Below are positions 1 to 6,105 of a stretch of 7,002 bases of DNA, in pieces. The notes under the pieces are model-generated. The model ran no database searches, was not told the origin of the DNA, and saw only the letters and a program-made list of their open reading frames with translations. A program made the position numbers and the translations under genes. How positions within the stretch are numbered: the stretch's first letter is position 1; every line of letters starts with the position of its first letter. Source of the stretch: Lentisphaeria bacterium (GTDB lineage Bacteria; Verrucomicrobiota; Lentisphaeria; JABSQK01; UBA12247); assembly GCA_003477185.1 (NCBI GenBank), contig DMTJ01000595.1, forward strand, positions 1 to 7,002, written 5' to 3'.

Positions 1-273
1 TGGGGAGCCCCCGATTGCCAGGTAGAGATCGCCGAATGCCTGGTACGACCCGGTGTCTTCTTCGTCACCGATCCATACGGTGTCTTCGTTGAACTGGATG
101 TGTTCCTTCTCGATTCCACCGTAGATCATGCAGCCCATGCGGCCGTTGCCGATGGGCAGGCATTCTTGTTGCCAGTCCCCAGCAGGCTTGTCCATCCAGA
201 TGATGTTGGCTTCGCCCAGAAGGGAAAGAGCTGCAAACGAGTAAACGAGCAAAATGATGGTGGAAAGCTTCAT
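1..273 (-). CDS. Secreted glycoside hydrolase family 95 protein (probable alpha-L-fucosidase), 3' part cut off by the window edge
   Basis: The reading frame opens at the ATG on 273-271 and stays open for 91 codons to the edge, so only the N-terminus is visible; family members are usually about 750-800 residues. Residues 1-22 look like a Sec signal peptide: a Lys at position 3, a hydrophobic run, and a GEA cleavage-like end, so the enzyme is probably exported. The mature start fits the N-terminal domain of GH95: WMDKPAGDW, then LPIGNGRMGCMIYGG (residues 39-53), then IQFNEDTVWIG (59-69). This resembles the family pattern PAxxWxxALPIGNGRLGAMVFGG...IQLNEDTLW. GH95 enzymes mostly remove alpha-1,2-linked L-fucose from glycans, including xyloglucan; some act on alpha-galactosides, and the catalytic domain is outside the window. 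The upstream ribosome-binding site is weak. The first 330 bases upstream are non-coding, so it probably has its own promoter. Confidence 0.8.
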   Translation of the reverse strand, partial: MKLSTIILLVYSFAALSLLGEANIIWMDKPAGDWQQECLPIGNGRMGCMIYGGIEKEHIQFNEDTVWIGDEEDTGSYQAFGDLYLAIGGSP

Positions 274-603
274 GCGGTGTTCCGGTGTTGTGGGGGGCGA
301 TAAGAGGGCTTACTGAGGGGCCGTTGGCGTTCAAAATTTCACGACCAGTTTACTGCACATTACCATGCGCACGTGTGGCACTGGACGTCATAACTTTAGG
401 GCCCGTTGATTTTATCGCTGATAGCCCAGGTCGGCGCACAAAATAAGGATGATGTTTGGTTGGGGCATTGTCCGTTGTCAGTCGTCCGTGGTTATAAGAT
501 GGGGCGGGCTCACTACCAACCAGAAATCGTTCCCCAGGGCAACTGCCCAGCAATCAGTTCGAGATCCCTAATCTCGTTCGTTAATTTTTCTCCCTAATCG
601 GGC
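274..603. other. Non-coding gap between the GH95 gene and the XylR-type regulator
   Basis: No convincing gene is seen here. The short open frames on both strands lack a recognisable protein pattern and a good ribosome-binding site. The stretch must hold the end of the regulator transcript and the promoter of the GH95 gene (both on the minus strand). I found no confident sigma-70 promoter. Two small structures are visible. One is a 6-bp stem with a 5-base loop at 560-576 (CGAGAT/ATCTCG), followed on the plus strand by a T-rich run at 577-592. The other is a 9-base direct repeat, TCCCTAATC, at 565-573 and 591-599. A near-palindrome, TGCACAT-4-ATGCGCA (one mismatched pair), lies at 354-371 upstream of the GH95 gene and could be a regulator site. 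All are weak. Confidence 0.5.
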
Positions 604-1779
604 CTACTGACTGGAGGAGGCTGAACGCACCGAGTTGGCATACAGGCGTCTACGGTAGTGCGAGGGCGGCATCTTCGTGAGACGCTTAAAGACCACCGCG
701 AACTGCTCCGGATCGTTGAAGCCGCATAAGTCGGCCACGCGCGCCACCGAGTGACTGGTCTCCGCCAGTAGGCGCTTGGCGTGATTCACCCGCAGTTGGC
801 AGAGCATTTCCCAGGGCGTGCAGTGATAATGATCCTGGAATTTGCGCTCCAGACTGCGCCGCGCAATCCGCAGGTCGTCGCATAGAATACTCACGTTGAT
901 CGGCTCCTGCAGACGCTCCGAAAAGTAGGCCATCGCCCGGCGCAGCATCGGGTCATCCACGGAAAAGTGATTTGCCGAATGGCGCAGGACCACGCCGCTG
1001 GGTGGCACCAGCCGCGGTTTCTGCGGAAATCGCAACTCGCCCGTGATCAAGCCCTGCATGCAGGCGCCCGCGGTCTCGCCGATGGCGTTCCATGGAATTG
1101 CGACGCTGGAGAGCTTGGGATGCGTCAAACCGCAGACGAGTTCGTCGTTATTGGCGCCAATCACCGACACGTCGTCTGGCACGCCCAGCCCCAACTGCTG
1201 GCAGGCACCACAGAGATAGCGCCCCAGTGGGTCATGCACCGCAAAGATACCGATGGGCTTAGGCAAGTCCCGCAGCCACTGGCCCAAAGCCGCACTGGGC
1301 CGCAGAAAGGACTCACTGTAGCGCGTGTCCTCGAAGCCCCGCTCGTTGTGCACGGTGACGGCAGAGTCGCTGTCAGCCGCCTGCCGAAAGCCCTGAATGC
1401 GCTGCTCCGAATACGGCTGCCCGTTGCCCAAGCAGGCCATGTGACGCAGCCCTGCCTGACGAAACGCATGGGCCGCTTCCCGGCCCACGGCCAAATCGTC
1501 CACATCCACGCTCAGCGCGCCCGGGTAGCTGTAGTCCGTATCCACGATCACTGTGGGAATGTCACGCACCATGGCCAATAGCGCGTCCGTCTTTCCCGGC
1601 AGCCATTCGGTCATCAGCCCATCCGGCGCAATGTCACGGATCAACTCATGCAACTCCTCAGTGGGGCGATGAATGCTGACGATGCGGTAGTCAACGTCCC
1701 GTCGCACAAACGGCGTCAACGACGGCGTGAGCCGCCGGAGAAACACTTCCGACATGACGATGGCGATCTGGTAGCTCAT
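604..1779 (-). CDS. xylR: XylR-type transcriptional regulator (LacI-like sugar-binding domain fused to AraC DNA-binding domain)
   Basis: The 391-residue product has almost the same length and layout as E. coli XylR (392). Residues 1 to about 270 form a periplasmic-binding-protein-like ligand domain of the LacI type; landmarks are IGIFAVHDPLGRYL (176-189), VPDDVSVIGANNDEL (200-214) and LSSVAIPW (223-230). Residues about 275-380 form an AraC-type domain with two helix-turn-helix units, near 295-316 and 345-367, ending in the typical PxxYRR motif. In enterobacteria XylR binds D-xylose and activates xylA and xylF transcription. Divergent placement against xylA with a 115-base gap supports the same role here. 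No clear ribosome-binding site precedes the ATG at 1779; Met9 (1755) is an alternative start but lacks one too, and the longer start keeps the first beta strand. The sugar specificity is inferred from context, since related Verrucomicrobia regulators of this architecture serve many sugars. Confidence 0.85.
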   Translation of the reverse strand: MSYQIAIVMSEVFLRRLTPSLTPFVRRDVDYRIVSIHRPTEELHELIRDIAPDGLMTEWLPGKTDALLAMVRDIPTVIVDTDYSYPGALSVDVDDLAVGREAAHAFRQAGLRHMACLGNGQPYSEQRIQGFRQAADSDSAVTVHNERGFEDTRYSESFLRPSAALGQWLRDLPKPIGIFAVHDPLGRYLCGACQQLGLGVPDDVSVIGANNDELVCGLTHPKLSSVAIPWNAIGETAGACMQGLITGELRFPQKPRLVPPSGVVLRHSANHFSVDDPMLRRAMAYFSERLQEPINVSILCDDLRIARRSLERKFQDHYHCTPWEMLCQLRVNHAKRLLAETSHSVARVADLCGFNDPEQFAVVFKRLTKMPPSHYRRRLYANSVRSASSSQ

Positions 1780-1894
1780 AGAAAACTTTGACGCGAATCA
1801 ACAGAATATGCACGCAATATGCGGTTTTATCTTTTGAGAAACTAAGTACATTCGTAGGCTTTGACATACCACCAGCAAAGCATCTGAGGTCCCC
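1780..1894. promoter_or_regulatory. Divergent promoter region between xylR and xylA
   Basis: The 115-base region is AT-richer than the flanking genes. On the plus strand TACATT (1847-1852) matches the -10 consensus at 4 of 6 positions. The -35 position 17 bases upstream (1824-1829) is poor, as is common at activator-dependent promoters. The repeated boxes at 1805-1822 would then abut the -35 region, the usual place for an AraC-family activator. Transcription would start near 1859 and leave a leader of about 36 bases. The xylA ribosome-binding site GAGG is at 1886-1889. A TTGACA at 1861-1866 is a perfect -35 hexamer but has no -10 at the right distance before the ATG. I could not pick a convincing promoter for xylR on the minus strand. 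The region's function is safe; the individual hexamers are inference. Confidence 0.6.
1805..1822 (+). repeat. Direct repeat AATATGC x2 at 11-bp spacing, candidate XylR half-site
   Basis: AATATGC occurs at 1805-1811 and again at 1816-1822, offset by 11 bp, about one helical turn. The two copies are followed by similar bases (ACG and GG). AraC-family proteins place their two helix-turn-helix units into successive major grooves on one DNA face, so boxes one turn apart fit one bound DNA-binding domain. Position between xylR and xylA, just upstream of the expected -35, supports this. I did not see a second copy of the pair about 21 bp away, which a dimer would usually need. Confidence 0.4.
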
Positions 1895-3199
1895 ATGGCA
1901 TATTTCGACTGCGACAAGATTCAATTCGAGGGCGCCGCGTCCAAGAACCCGCTCGCCTTCAAGCACTACAACGCAGCCGAACTCGTCGCCGGCAAGTCCA
2001 TGAAGGAGCACTTGCGCTTTGCCGGTGCGTACTGGCACGTGATGCGCAACGGCCTCGCCGATCCCTTCGGCGCGGGCACGGCTCAGATGCCCTGGGATGA
2101 TGGCAGCGACTCCGTCGACAACGCCCTCAAACGAGTCGATGTCTTCTTCGAGTTCCTCGACAAAATGGGCATTGAATACTACTGCTTTCACGACCGCGAC
2201 ATCGCCCCCGAGTTGGGCGACCTCGCGGCCTCCAACGCGGCCCTTGACCAAGTCGTGGCCAAGCTCAAAGAGAAACAAGCCGAGACCGGCGTGAAGCTGC
2301 TCTGGGGTACCGCCTGCCTGTTCAGCCATCCCCGGTATTCGCAGGGCGCCGCGACGTCTCCCGACGCCAACGTCTACGCCTACGCTGGGGCTCAGGTCAA
2401 GAAGGCCCTCGAAGCTACTCACGAACTGGGCGGCCTCGGCTACACCTTTTGGGGCGGTCGCGAAGGCTACTCGACGCTGCTCAATACGAACATGAAGCGC
2501 GAGCTCGACCATCTCGGTGCCTTCCTGCACATGGCCGTGGATCACGCCAAGAAGATCGGCTTCGACGGCCCCTTCTATATCGAGCCCAAGCCGCGTGAAC
2601 CGTCCACCCACCAGTACGACAGTGACTCCGCGGCCTGTCTCAACTTTCTGCGCGAATACGATCTCATGGATCACTTCAAGCTGAACATCGAGACCAACCA
2701 TGCCACCCTCGCGGGACACACCATGCAGCACGAGCTCACCGTGGCTGCCAATGCTGGCATGCTCGGTAGCATCGACGCCAACCGCGGCGATGAACTCATC
2801 GGCTGGGATACCGACCAGTTTCCCACAGACATCTACTTGACGTCCGAGATCATGCTCTCCGTCCTCGAGATGGGCGGCTTCACCACCGGCGGCTTGAACT
2901 TCGACGCCAAGCGCCGTCGCGAGTCGCACGAGCCGCTCGATCTGATGCACGCCCACATCGGCGGCATGGACGCGTTCGCCCGCGGCCTCAAGATCGCCCA
3001 CGCCATCCGCGAAGATGGCCGTCTGGCCGACTTCGTCGCCGCCCGCTACAGCAGCTTCAATGCTGGCATTGGCGCCAAGGTTGAGGCAGGCCAGTGCAGC
3101 TTCGAGGATCTTCAGGCCTTTGCCTTGGGGAACGGCGAGCCAGCCATCGCCAGCGGTCGTCAGGAGATGCTCGAGAACCTCATCAACGAGTTCATCTAG
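1895..3199 (+). CDS. xylA: Xylose isomerase
   Basis: This cytoplasmic enzyme (434 residues; the E. coli enzyme has 440) interconverts D-xylose and D-xylulose, the first step of the bacterial isomerase pathway, and usually also acts on glucose. The family is recognisable along the whole length. The catalytic pair is His99 and Asp102 in YYCFHDRD. Lys232 and metal ligand Glu230 lie in IEPKPREP. Further metal ligands are Glu266 and His269 ([12 protein letters not shown]), Asp294 (SIDANRGD), Asp305 and Asp307 (GWDTDQFP) and Asp337 (GGLNFDAK). Each is offset by exactly two from the E. coli numbering, so all key residues are kept. The start ATG has GAGG five bases upstream. The gene is divergent from the XylR-type regulator and is followed by a strong hairpin. 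No xylulokinase gene (xylB) follows, so the next pathway step is encoded elsewhere. Confidence 0.97.
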   Translation: MAYFDCDKIQFEGAASKNPLAFKHYNAAELVAGKSMKEHLRFAGAYWHVMRNGLADPFGAGTAQMPWDDGSDSVDNALKRVDVFFEFLDKMGIEYYCFHDRDIAPELGDLAASNAALDQVVAKLKEKQAETGVKLLWGTACLFSHPRYSQGAATSPDANVYAYAGAQVKKALEATHELGGLGYTFWGGREGYSTLLNTNMKRELDHLGAFLHMAVDHAKKIGFDGPFYIEPKPREPSTHQYDSDSAACLNFLREYDLMDHFKLNIETNHATLAGHTMQHELTVAANAGMLGSIDANRGDELIGWDTDQFPTDIYLTSEIMLSVLEMGGFTTGGLNFDAKRRRESHEPLDLMHAHIGGMDAFARGLKIAHAIREDGRLADFVAARYSSFNAGIGAKVEAGQCSFEDLQAFALGNGEPAIASGRQEMLENLINEFI

Positions 3200-3205
3200 G
3201 TCCCC

Positions 3206-3237
3206 ACTCAGGAGCCGCGCCCGCGTGGCTCCTGAGT
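3206..3237 (+). terminator. Strong hairpin just after xylA, possible terminator without a T-tract
   Basis: An 11-bp perfect stem, ACTCAGGAGCC pairing with GGCTCCTGAGT, encloses a 10-base GC-rich loop whose first bases can pair further. It begins seven bases after the xylA stop codon. Position and strength suggest transcription termination or protection of the xylA mRNA 3' end. No run of T follows on either strand (plus strand continues CCCGCCCTCAC), so it is not a standard intrinsic terminator. It may act as an RNA-stabilising stem or with help from Rho. Confidence 0.55.
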
Positions 3238-3413
3238 CCCGCCCTCACTTTACGCTGATCGAATTTCTCGTTGTCATTACGATCATCGCGATTCTGGCCG
3301 CGATGCTGTTGCCGTCTTTGGCGCGCAGCAAGGACAGCGCGCGGGAGACGATGCTGATGGACGAGTCGATCTTTTTGGAACTTCTGTGGATTCGATACGC
3401 CCAGTCGTTCTAA
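3225..3413 (+). pseudogene. Truncated type IV pilin-like (prepilin N-terminal methylation domain) remnant
   Basis: From a GTG at 3225 the frame encodes 62 residues. Residues 9-34 (FTLIEFLVVITIIAI, then LAAMLLPSLAR) are the prepilin-type N-terminal segment: a Phe and the conserved Glu at +5, then a hydrophobic helix ending in the MLLP motif common in pseudopilin-like proteins of Verrucomicrobia and Lentisphaerae. Intact members usually have 200 or more residues with a globular C-terminal domain; here the frame ends only about 28 residues after the helix. The residue before the cleavage point is His instead of the nearly invariant Gly, so peptidase processing is doubtful. AGGAG at 3210-3214 lies 10 bases before the GTG, inside the xylA downstream hairpin. 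The TAA stop overlaps the stop codon of the convergent gene. A decayed fragment is most likely; a real small membrane peptide cannot be excluded, and the start is uncertain. Confidence 0.5.
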
Positions 3414-4075
3414 TCGCGGGCGCGCAGCCAGGCGTTGAAAGCTTGCTGCTGCTTGGGATCGAGGACGTTTGCTGCGGCTTCCTGGAGAGTGGCGGTGGTA
3501 CCACGCAGGCCAATGTCGTGGAGGATGCCTGCGAGGGAGATCCACTGCTGGCGGTCGAGGGGAAGTTCCATTTCGGTCAGCTGCTGGTGGAGGCGGGCCA
3601 CGACCTCGAGCTCGTGAAGCATCGGCTCGTACTGCTTGAACAGTGGGTATTTCTCGCCGAGTGCGGCTTTGAGCCCGTCGTGGTTGGCTTGGCCGTTGCG
3701 GGCATCGATGACCCCAGACGGGCGCTGGCGGGTGCCTTGGCCGCGGGCGTGCAGGGCTGCGGTGGTCGCCGCGGCTTCAGCGGGGCTGAGCTCGAGAAGC
3801 TCGAAGAGCAGCGAGAACTCAGGGAGTTTTGCGGAGTTCGCAACGTCCGACTGCGCAGTCGGGATGGGGAGGGGACTGCTGGCGAGCGCGGAGGCCTCGG
3901 CTGGAATTCTGGCGGGAGGGATGGGCCGGGAGGGCGCTGGCTGGGACAATACCGGGGAAGCCGTGGGCAGCGTGAGGGCGGCGGCCAGGTCTTGGCGAAG
4001 GTGGGAAATCTCGAGGGTTTGCCAGACTGCTAGGGCTGCAAAGAGCAGCATCAGAATGGTGGTGGCATGCTTCAT
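3410..4075 (-). CDS. Hypothetical membrane-anchored protein with Pro/Ala-rich linker and helical C-terminal domain
   Basis: I do not recognise a named family. From the ATG at 4075 the product has 221 residues. Residues 4-20 are a hydrophobic segment (TTILMLLFAALAVWQTL region) acting as a membrane anchor or signal peptide. Residues 21-34 are polar and helical. Residues about 36-82 are a Pro/Ala/Ser-rich linker, and 85-221 are mostly helical. The pattern LSPAEAA ... LGEKYPLFKQYEP ... LPLDRQQWISLAGIL ... LDPKQQQAFNAWL loosely recalls periplasmic helical proteins of the Spy/heavy-metal-resistance kind, but this is only a resemblance. The topology would put the helical domain outside the cytoplasmic membrane. 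The start was chosen because its ATG overlaps the TGA of the upstream gene as ATGA; a start at 4105 would add ten residues and more overlap. It is the last gene of the trpBA-tsaB operon. The stop codon overlaps that of the convergent pilin remnant. Confidence 0.7.
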   Translation of the reverse strand: MKHATTILMLLFAALAVWQTLEISHLRQDLAAALTLPTASPVLSQPAPSRPIPPARIPAEASALASSPLPIPTAQSDVANSAKLPEFSLLFELLELSPAEAAATTAALHARGQGTRQRPSGVIDARNGQANHDGLKAALGEKYPLFKQYEPMLHELEVVARLHQQLTEMELPLDRQQWISLAGILHDIGLRGTTATLQEAAANVLDPKQQQAFNAWLRARD

Positions 4076-4626
4076 GGCTCGCGAATCATGATATGATCGG
4101 TCCAATAGGCCGCACTCGCGCGGTAGGCGGCTTCGTCGATGTCATGGCCGCTGCCGCCAAAGGCGACGCCCAGGGCGTTGCGCATCATGGTGATGGGGCG
4201 CATGGGCTCGGCAGCTGCAGCAGCTCCGGCGTTGATCGAGACGATTCCCCAATCGGCGGTGACTGGCTCGTCCTCAAGCTCGAGTTGGGCGCGGCTGTAG
4301 ACGATGAGGTGGACGTATGGCGCGACGTCGCCATTGACACCGGTGACCCACTCGGCGAGGACGGGCAACTCTTCGGGGCGACGGGCCTCGTAGGCGGTGT
4401 GAAAGGTGGCGCTTTGGGCAATGGCCGCAGCGCGGGGAATGACGCGCAAGCGCAGGGGATAGCGCTGGTCCCGGTTGTCGAGAACGATGATTTTGTTGAA
4501 GTCTGCGTAGCCGGGCCGGATGTCGGTGGCGGACTCCGCACGCTGGATCATGTCCTGAACCCATTCGGGCTTGAGGCAGGTGCCGCCGAAATCCGGGCGG
4601 TACTGGCGCTCGGCAAACGGGGTCAT
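4072..4626 (-). CDS. DUF3228 family protein of unknown function
   Basis: The 184-residue product lacks a signal peptide and membrane segments, so it is probably cytoplasmic. The sequence fits my memory of the DUF3228 family: an N-terminal FAERQYRPDFGGT, then RPGYADFNKIIVL (about 38-50), YEARRPEELPVLAEWV, YVHLIVYSRAQL, ADWGIVSINA, and the strongest block PITMMRNALGVAFGGSGHDID near residues 143-163, followed by AYRASAAYW. No activity is established for this family that I know of. The reading frame is open upstream to 5172, but that part is a shadow of tsaB; the first sensible start is the ATG at 4626, eight bases after the tsaB stop. No good ribosome-binding site is present, which fits translational coupling to tsaB. 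Its own TGA overlaps the ATG of the next gene. Confidence 0.75.
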   Translation of the reverse strand: MTPFAERQYRPDFGGTCLKPEWVQDMIQRAESATDIRPGYADFNKIIVLDNRDQRYPLRLRVIPRAAAIAQSATFHTAYEARRPEELPVLAEWVTGVNGDVAPYVHLIVYSRAQLELEDEPVTADWGIVSINAGAAAAAEPMRPITMMRNALGVAFGGSGHDIDEAAYRASAAYWTDHIMIREP

Positions 4627-4634
4627 GCAGATGT

Positions 4635-5309
4635 TCACGCGCTGGCTCGTTGGAAGCGCGGCGTCTTGGGCCGGACGAAGACCGATGGGCGCACGTAGAG
4701 CGGGACGAGTTCGTCTTCGCCGTCGAGGCGCTGAGCATCGGTGCCCCAGAAGGCCTGCACGGCAAGATGGTCGACGATGATAGCAGAGTCGCCTACGCTT
4801 GCTTGCACGTCGGCGACAATGGGGTCCTGCTCGAGGACGACGTAGGTTGCGGTGGGATCGAGCTCGGAGATCTTTTTGGCGTAGGGTGGTTCGGCGAGGG
4901 CCCAGCCAGTGTCTTGGCGGACGCACGGGGAGACGAGGGTTTCGCCACGACGGCCGTCGAAAAGGCCGAAGGCGCGGTCGGTCTGCGCAGGCAGAGCGGC
5001 GGCCTGCAGCAGGGCGGAGGCGCTGGGTGCCCCCCGGACGGTGGCCCCGCTGCCATAGGCGATGCCGAGCACGAGTGCAGCGCCGGCCCGGATGCCGGTG
5101 AAGCTGCCGGGCCCCATGCCGACGCGCCAGGCCCGAATGTCGTTCGGGTGGAAGCCGGCTTGCTCGCAGCAAGACATGACGGCGGAGAAGAGGCCGGCGG
5201 AGCGGCGGCCAGTCTCTAGCTCGTTGACGGCCGCAACTACGCTGGCGTCTTCGCGCAGGATGGCGAAGGAGCCACGGGCGGCGCTGGTGTCTAGGGCGGC
5301 GAGATACAT
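4635..5309 (-). CDS. tsaB: tRNA threonylcarbamoyladenosine biosynthesis protein TsaB
   Basis: TsaB is the non-catalytic partner that dimerises with TsaD and, with TsaE and TsaC, helps make N6-threonylcarbamoyladenosine at position 37 of ANN-decoding tRNAs in the cytoplasm. The 224 residues fit the usual 220-240. The N-terminal MYLAALDTSAARGSFAIL is the first strand-turn of the ASKHA fold. The diagnostic block MGPGSFTGIRAGAALVLGIAYG is at residues 65-86, and the C-terminal LVPLYVRPSV is the usual YLRP-type ending. The HS motif normally seen near residues 36-40 (as in RxHSExL) is replaced by RRSAGLF. The start ATG lies seven bases after the trpA stop with no clear ribosome-binding site, so translation is probably coupled to trpA. 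tsaD and tsaE are not in the window. Confidence 0.93.
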   Translation of the reverse strand: MYLAALDTSAARGSFAILREDASVVAAVNELETGRRSAGLFSAVMSCCEQAGFHPNDIRAWRVGMGPGSFTGIRAGAALVLGIAYGSGATVRGAPSASALLQAAALPAQTDRAFGLFDGRRGETLVSPCVRQDTGWALAEPPYAKKISELDPTATYVVLEQDPIVADVQASVGDSAIIVDHLAVQAFWGTDAQRLDGEDELVPLYVRPSVFVRPKTPRFQRASA

Positions 5310-5316
5310 GGCTGAA

Positions 5317-6105
5317 TCAGCTGTAGCGGGCTGCGGCTAGTCCAGCGATTAGCTCACGAAAACCGGCTTCGCCGTGCTGTTCCCAGCTGTTCAGCAGAGC
5401 CGAGCCGACGATGGCGATGTCCGCGCGGCCGTGGAGGCGACGCAGGTCATCGGGCTCGCGCAGTCCGAAGCCGAGCGCGAGGGGCAGGTCGGTGGCGGCA
5501 CGGCAGCGAGCGAGGAAGTCGTCGAGGCCGTCGTCGACGGCGACTTCGGTGCGGGCACCGGTGACGCCCTTGCGGGCGACGGCGTAGACGAAACCACTGG
5601 CCAATTCTGCGATTTGGTTGAGTCGCTCCACTGAGCTGGTGGGCGTGACGAGCTGGATGGGGGAAAGTGCGGAGTCCGCAGCGAGCTTTTCCAGGCCATG
5701 GTATTCGTCGATCGGCAGGTCGGGGAGAATGAAGCCCTGGCCGCCGACTGCGGCAATGCTTTGACAGAATGCTTCGTGACCGAGGCGAAAGGCTGTGTTG
5801 TAGTAGCCCATCATCAGCAACGGGGCTGAACTGGTCTGGACGGCTTCTTGGAAGAAGTCGAGGTAGACTGGGAGGGTGACGCCGTTGGCGAGGGCCTTTT
5901 CGTTAGCGTGGACGAAGGTGGGGCCGTCAGCCATGGGCTCGCTGAAGGGGCATTGGAGCTCGATCAGGTCCACGTCGTGCTCTGCCATGATCTGGAGCAT
6001 GCGCCGGTTTACATCTAGCGACGGGTAACCGACGATGAGGTGAGTCATGAGCAGAATCTTGCGGTCTTCCAGACGCTGCCGAATGGTCTTGGTGAGCGAA
6101 TTCAT
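5317..6105 (-). CDS. trpA: Tryptophan synthase alpha chain
   Basis: TrpA cleaves indole-3-glycerol phosphate to indole and glyceraldehyde 3-phosphate and passes indole through a tunnel to TrpB. The 262 residues match the family length, and the sequence covers a complete (beta/alpha)8 barrel. Catalytic Glu49 and Asp60 lie at the same numbers as in Salmonella TrpA. Further landmarks are Asp130 in LPDLPIDEY, the mobile loop GVTGAR at 180-185, and phosphate-binding GFG (212-214) and GS (234-235). The motif around the catalytic residues is unusual: IELQCPFSEPMADGP instead of the common ELGxPFSDPxADGP, so Gly51 is Gln and Asp56 is Glu. The start ATG overlaps the trpB TGA as ATGA, and AAGGAG lies 11 bases upstream (6122-6117). 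tsaB follows after seven bases. Confidence 0.95.
   Translation of the reverse strand: MNSLTKTIRQRLEDRKILLMTHLIVGYPSLDVNRRMLQIMAEHDVDLIELQCPFSEPMADGPTFVHANEKALANGVTLPVYLDFFQEAVQTSSAPLLMMGYYNTAFRLGHEAFCQSIAAVGGQGFILPDLPIDEYHGLEKLAADSALSPIQLVTPTSSVERLNQIAELASGFVYAVARKGVTGARTEVAVDDGLDDFLARCRAATDLPLALGFGLREPDDLRRLHGRADIAIVGSALLNSWEQHGEAGFRELIAGLAAARYS

Noticed and set aside
65..334. 89-codon minus-strand frame overlapping the GH95 start
   Set aside because: A different frame of the same strand gives a signal peptide plus GH95 motifs; this one gives His/Arg-rich sequence without pattern.
406..597. 63-codon plus-strand frame in the non-coding gap
   Set aside because: No ribosome-binding site or family pattern, and the composition does not look coding.
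967..1581. 204-codon plus-strand open frame inside the regulator gene
   Set aside because: It is antisense to a complete XylR-type gene, has no recognisable domain and no ribosome-binding site.
1861..1866. TTGACA as -35 of the xylA promoter
   Set aside because: It is a perfect hexamer, but no -10 lies 16-18 bases downstream and transcription would start at or after the xylA ATG.
1691..3001. 436-codon open frame on the minus strand opposite xylA
   Set aside because: It lies antisense to a complete xylA with every catalytic residue intact, overlaps the regulator start, and shows no family pattern. Long antisense frames are expected in GC-rich genes with strong codon bias.
3321..3342. GCGCGC-10-GCGCGC inverted repeat as terminator of the minus-strand operon
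   Set aside because: The arms are self-complementary GC runs common by chance at this composition, no T-run follows on the minus strand, and it lies inside the pilin-like segment.
4627..5172. Upstream extension of the DUF3228 frame to 5172
   Set aside because: The extra 182 residues are Arg/Pro-rich out-of-frame translation of tsaB. The recognisable protein begins at the ATG on 4626.
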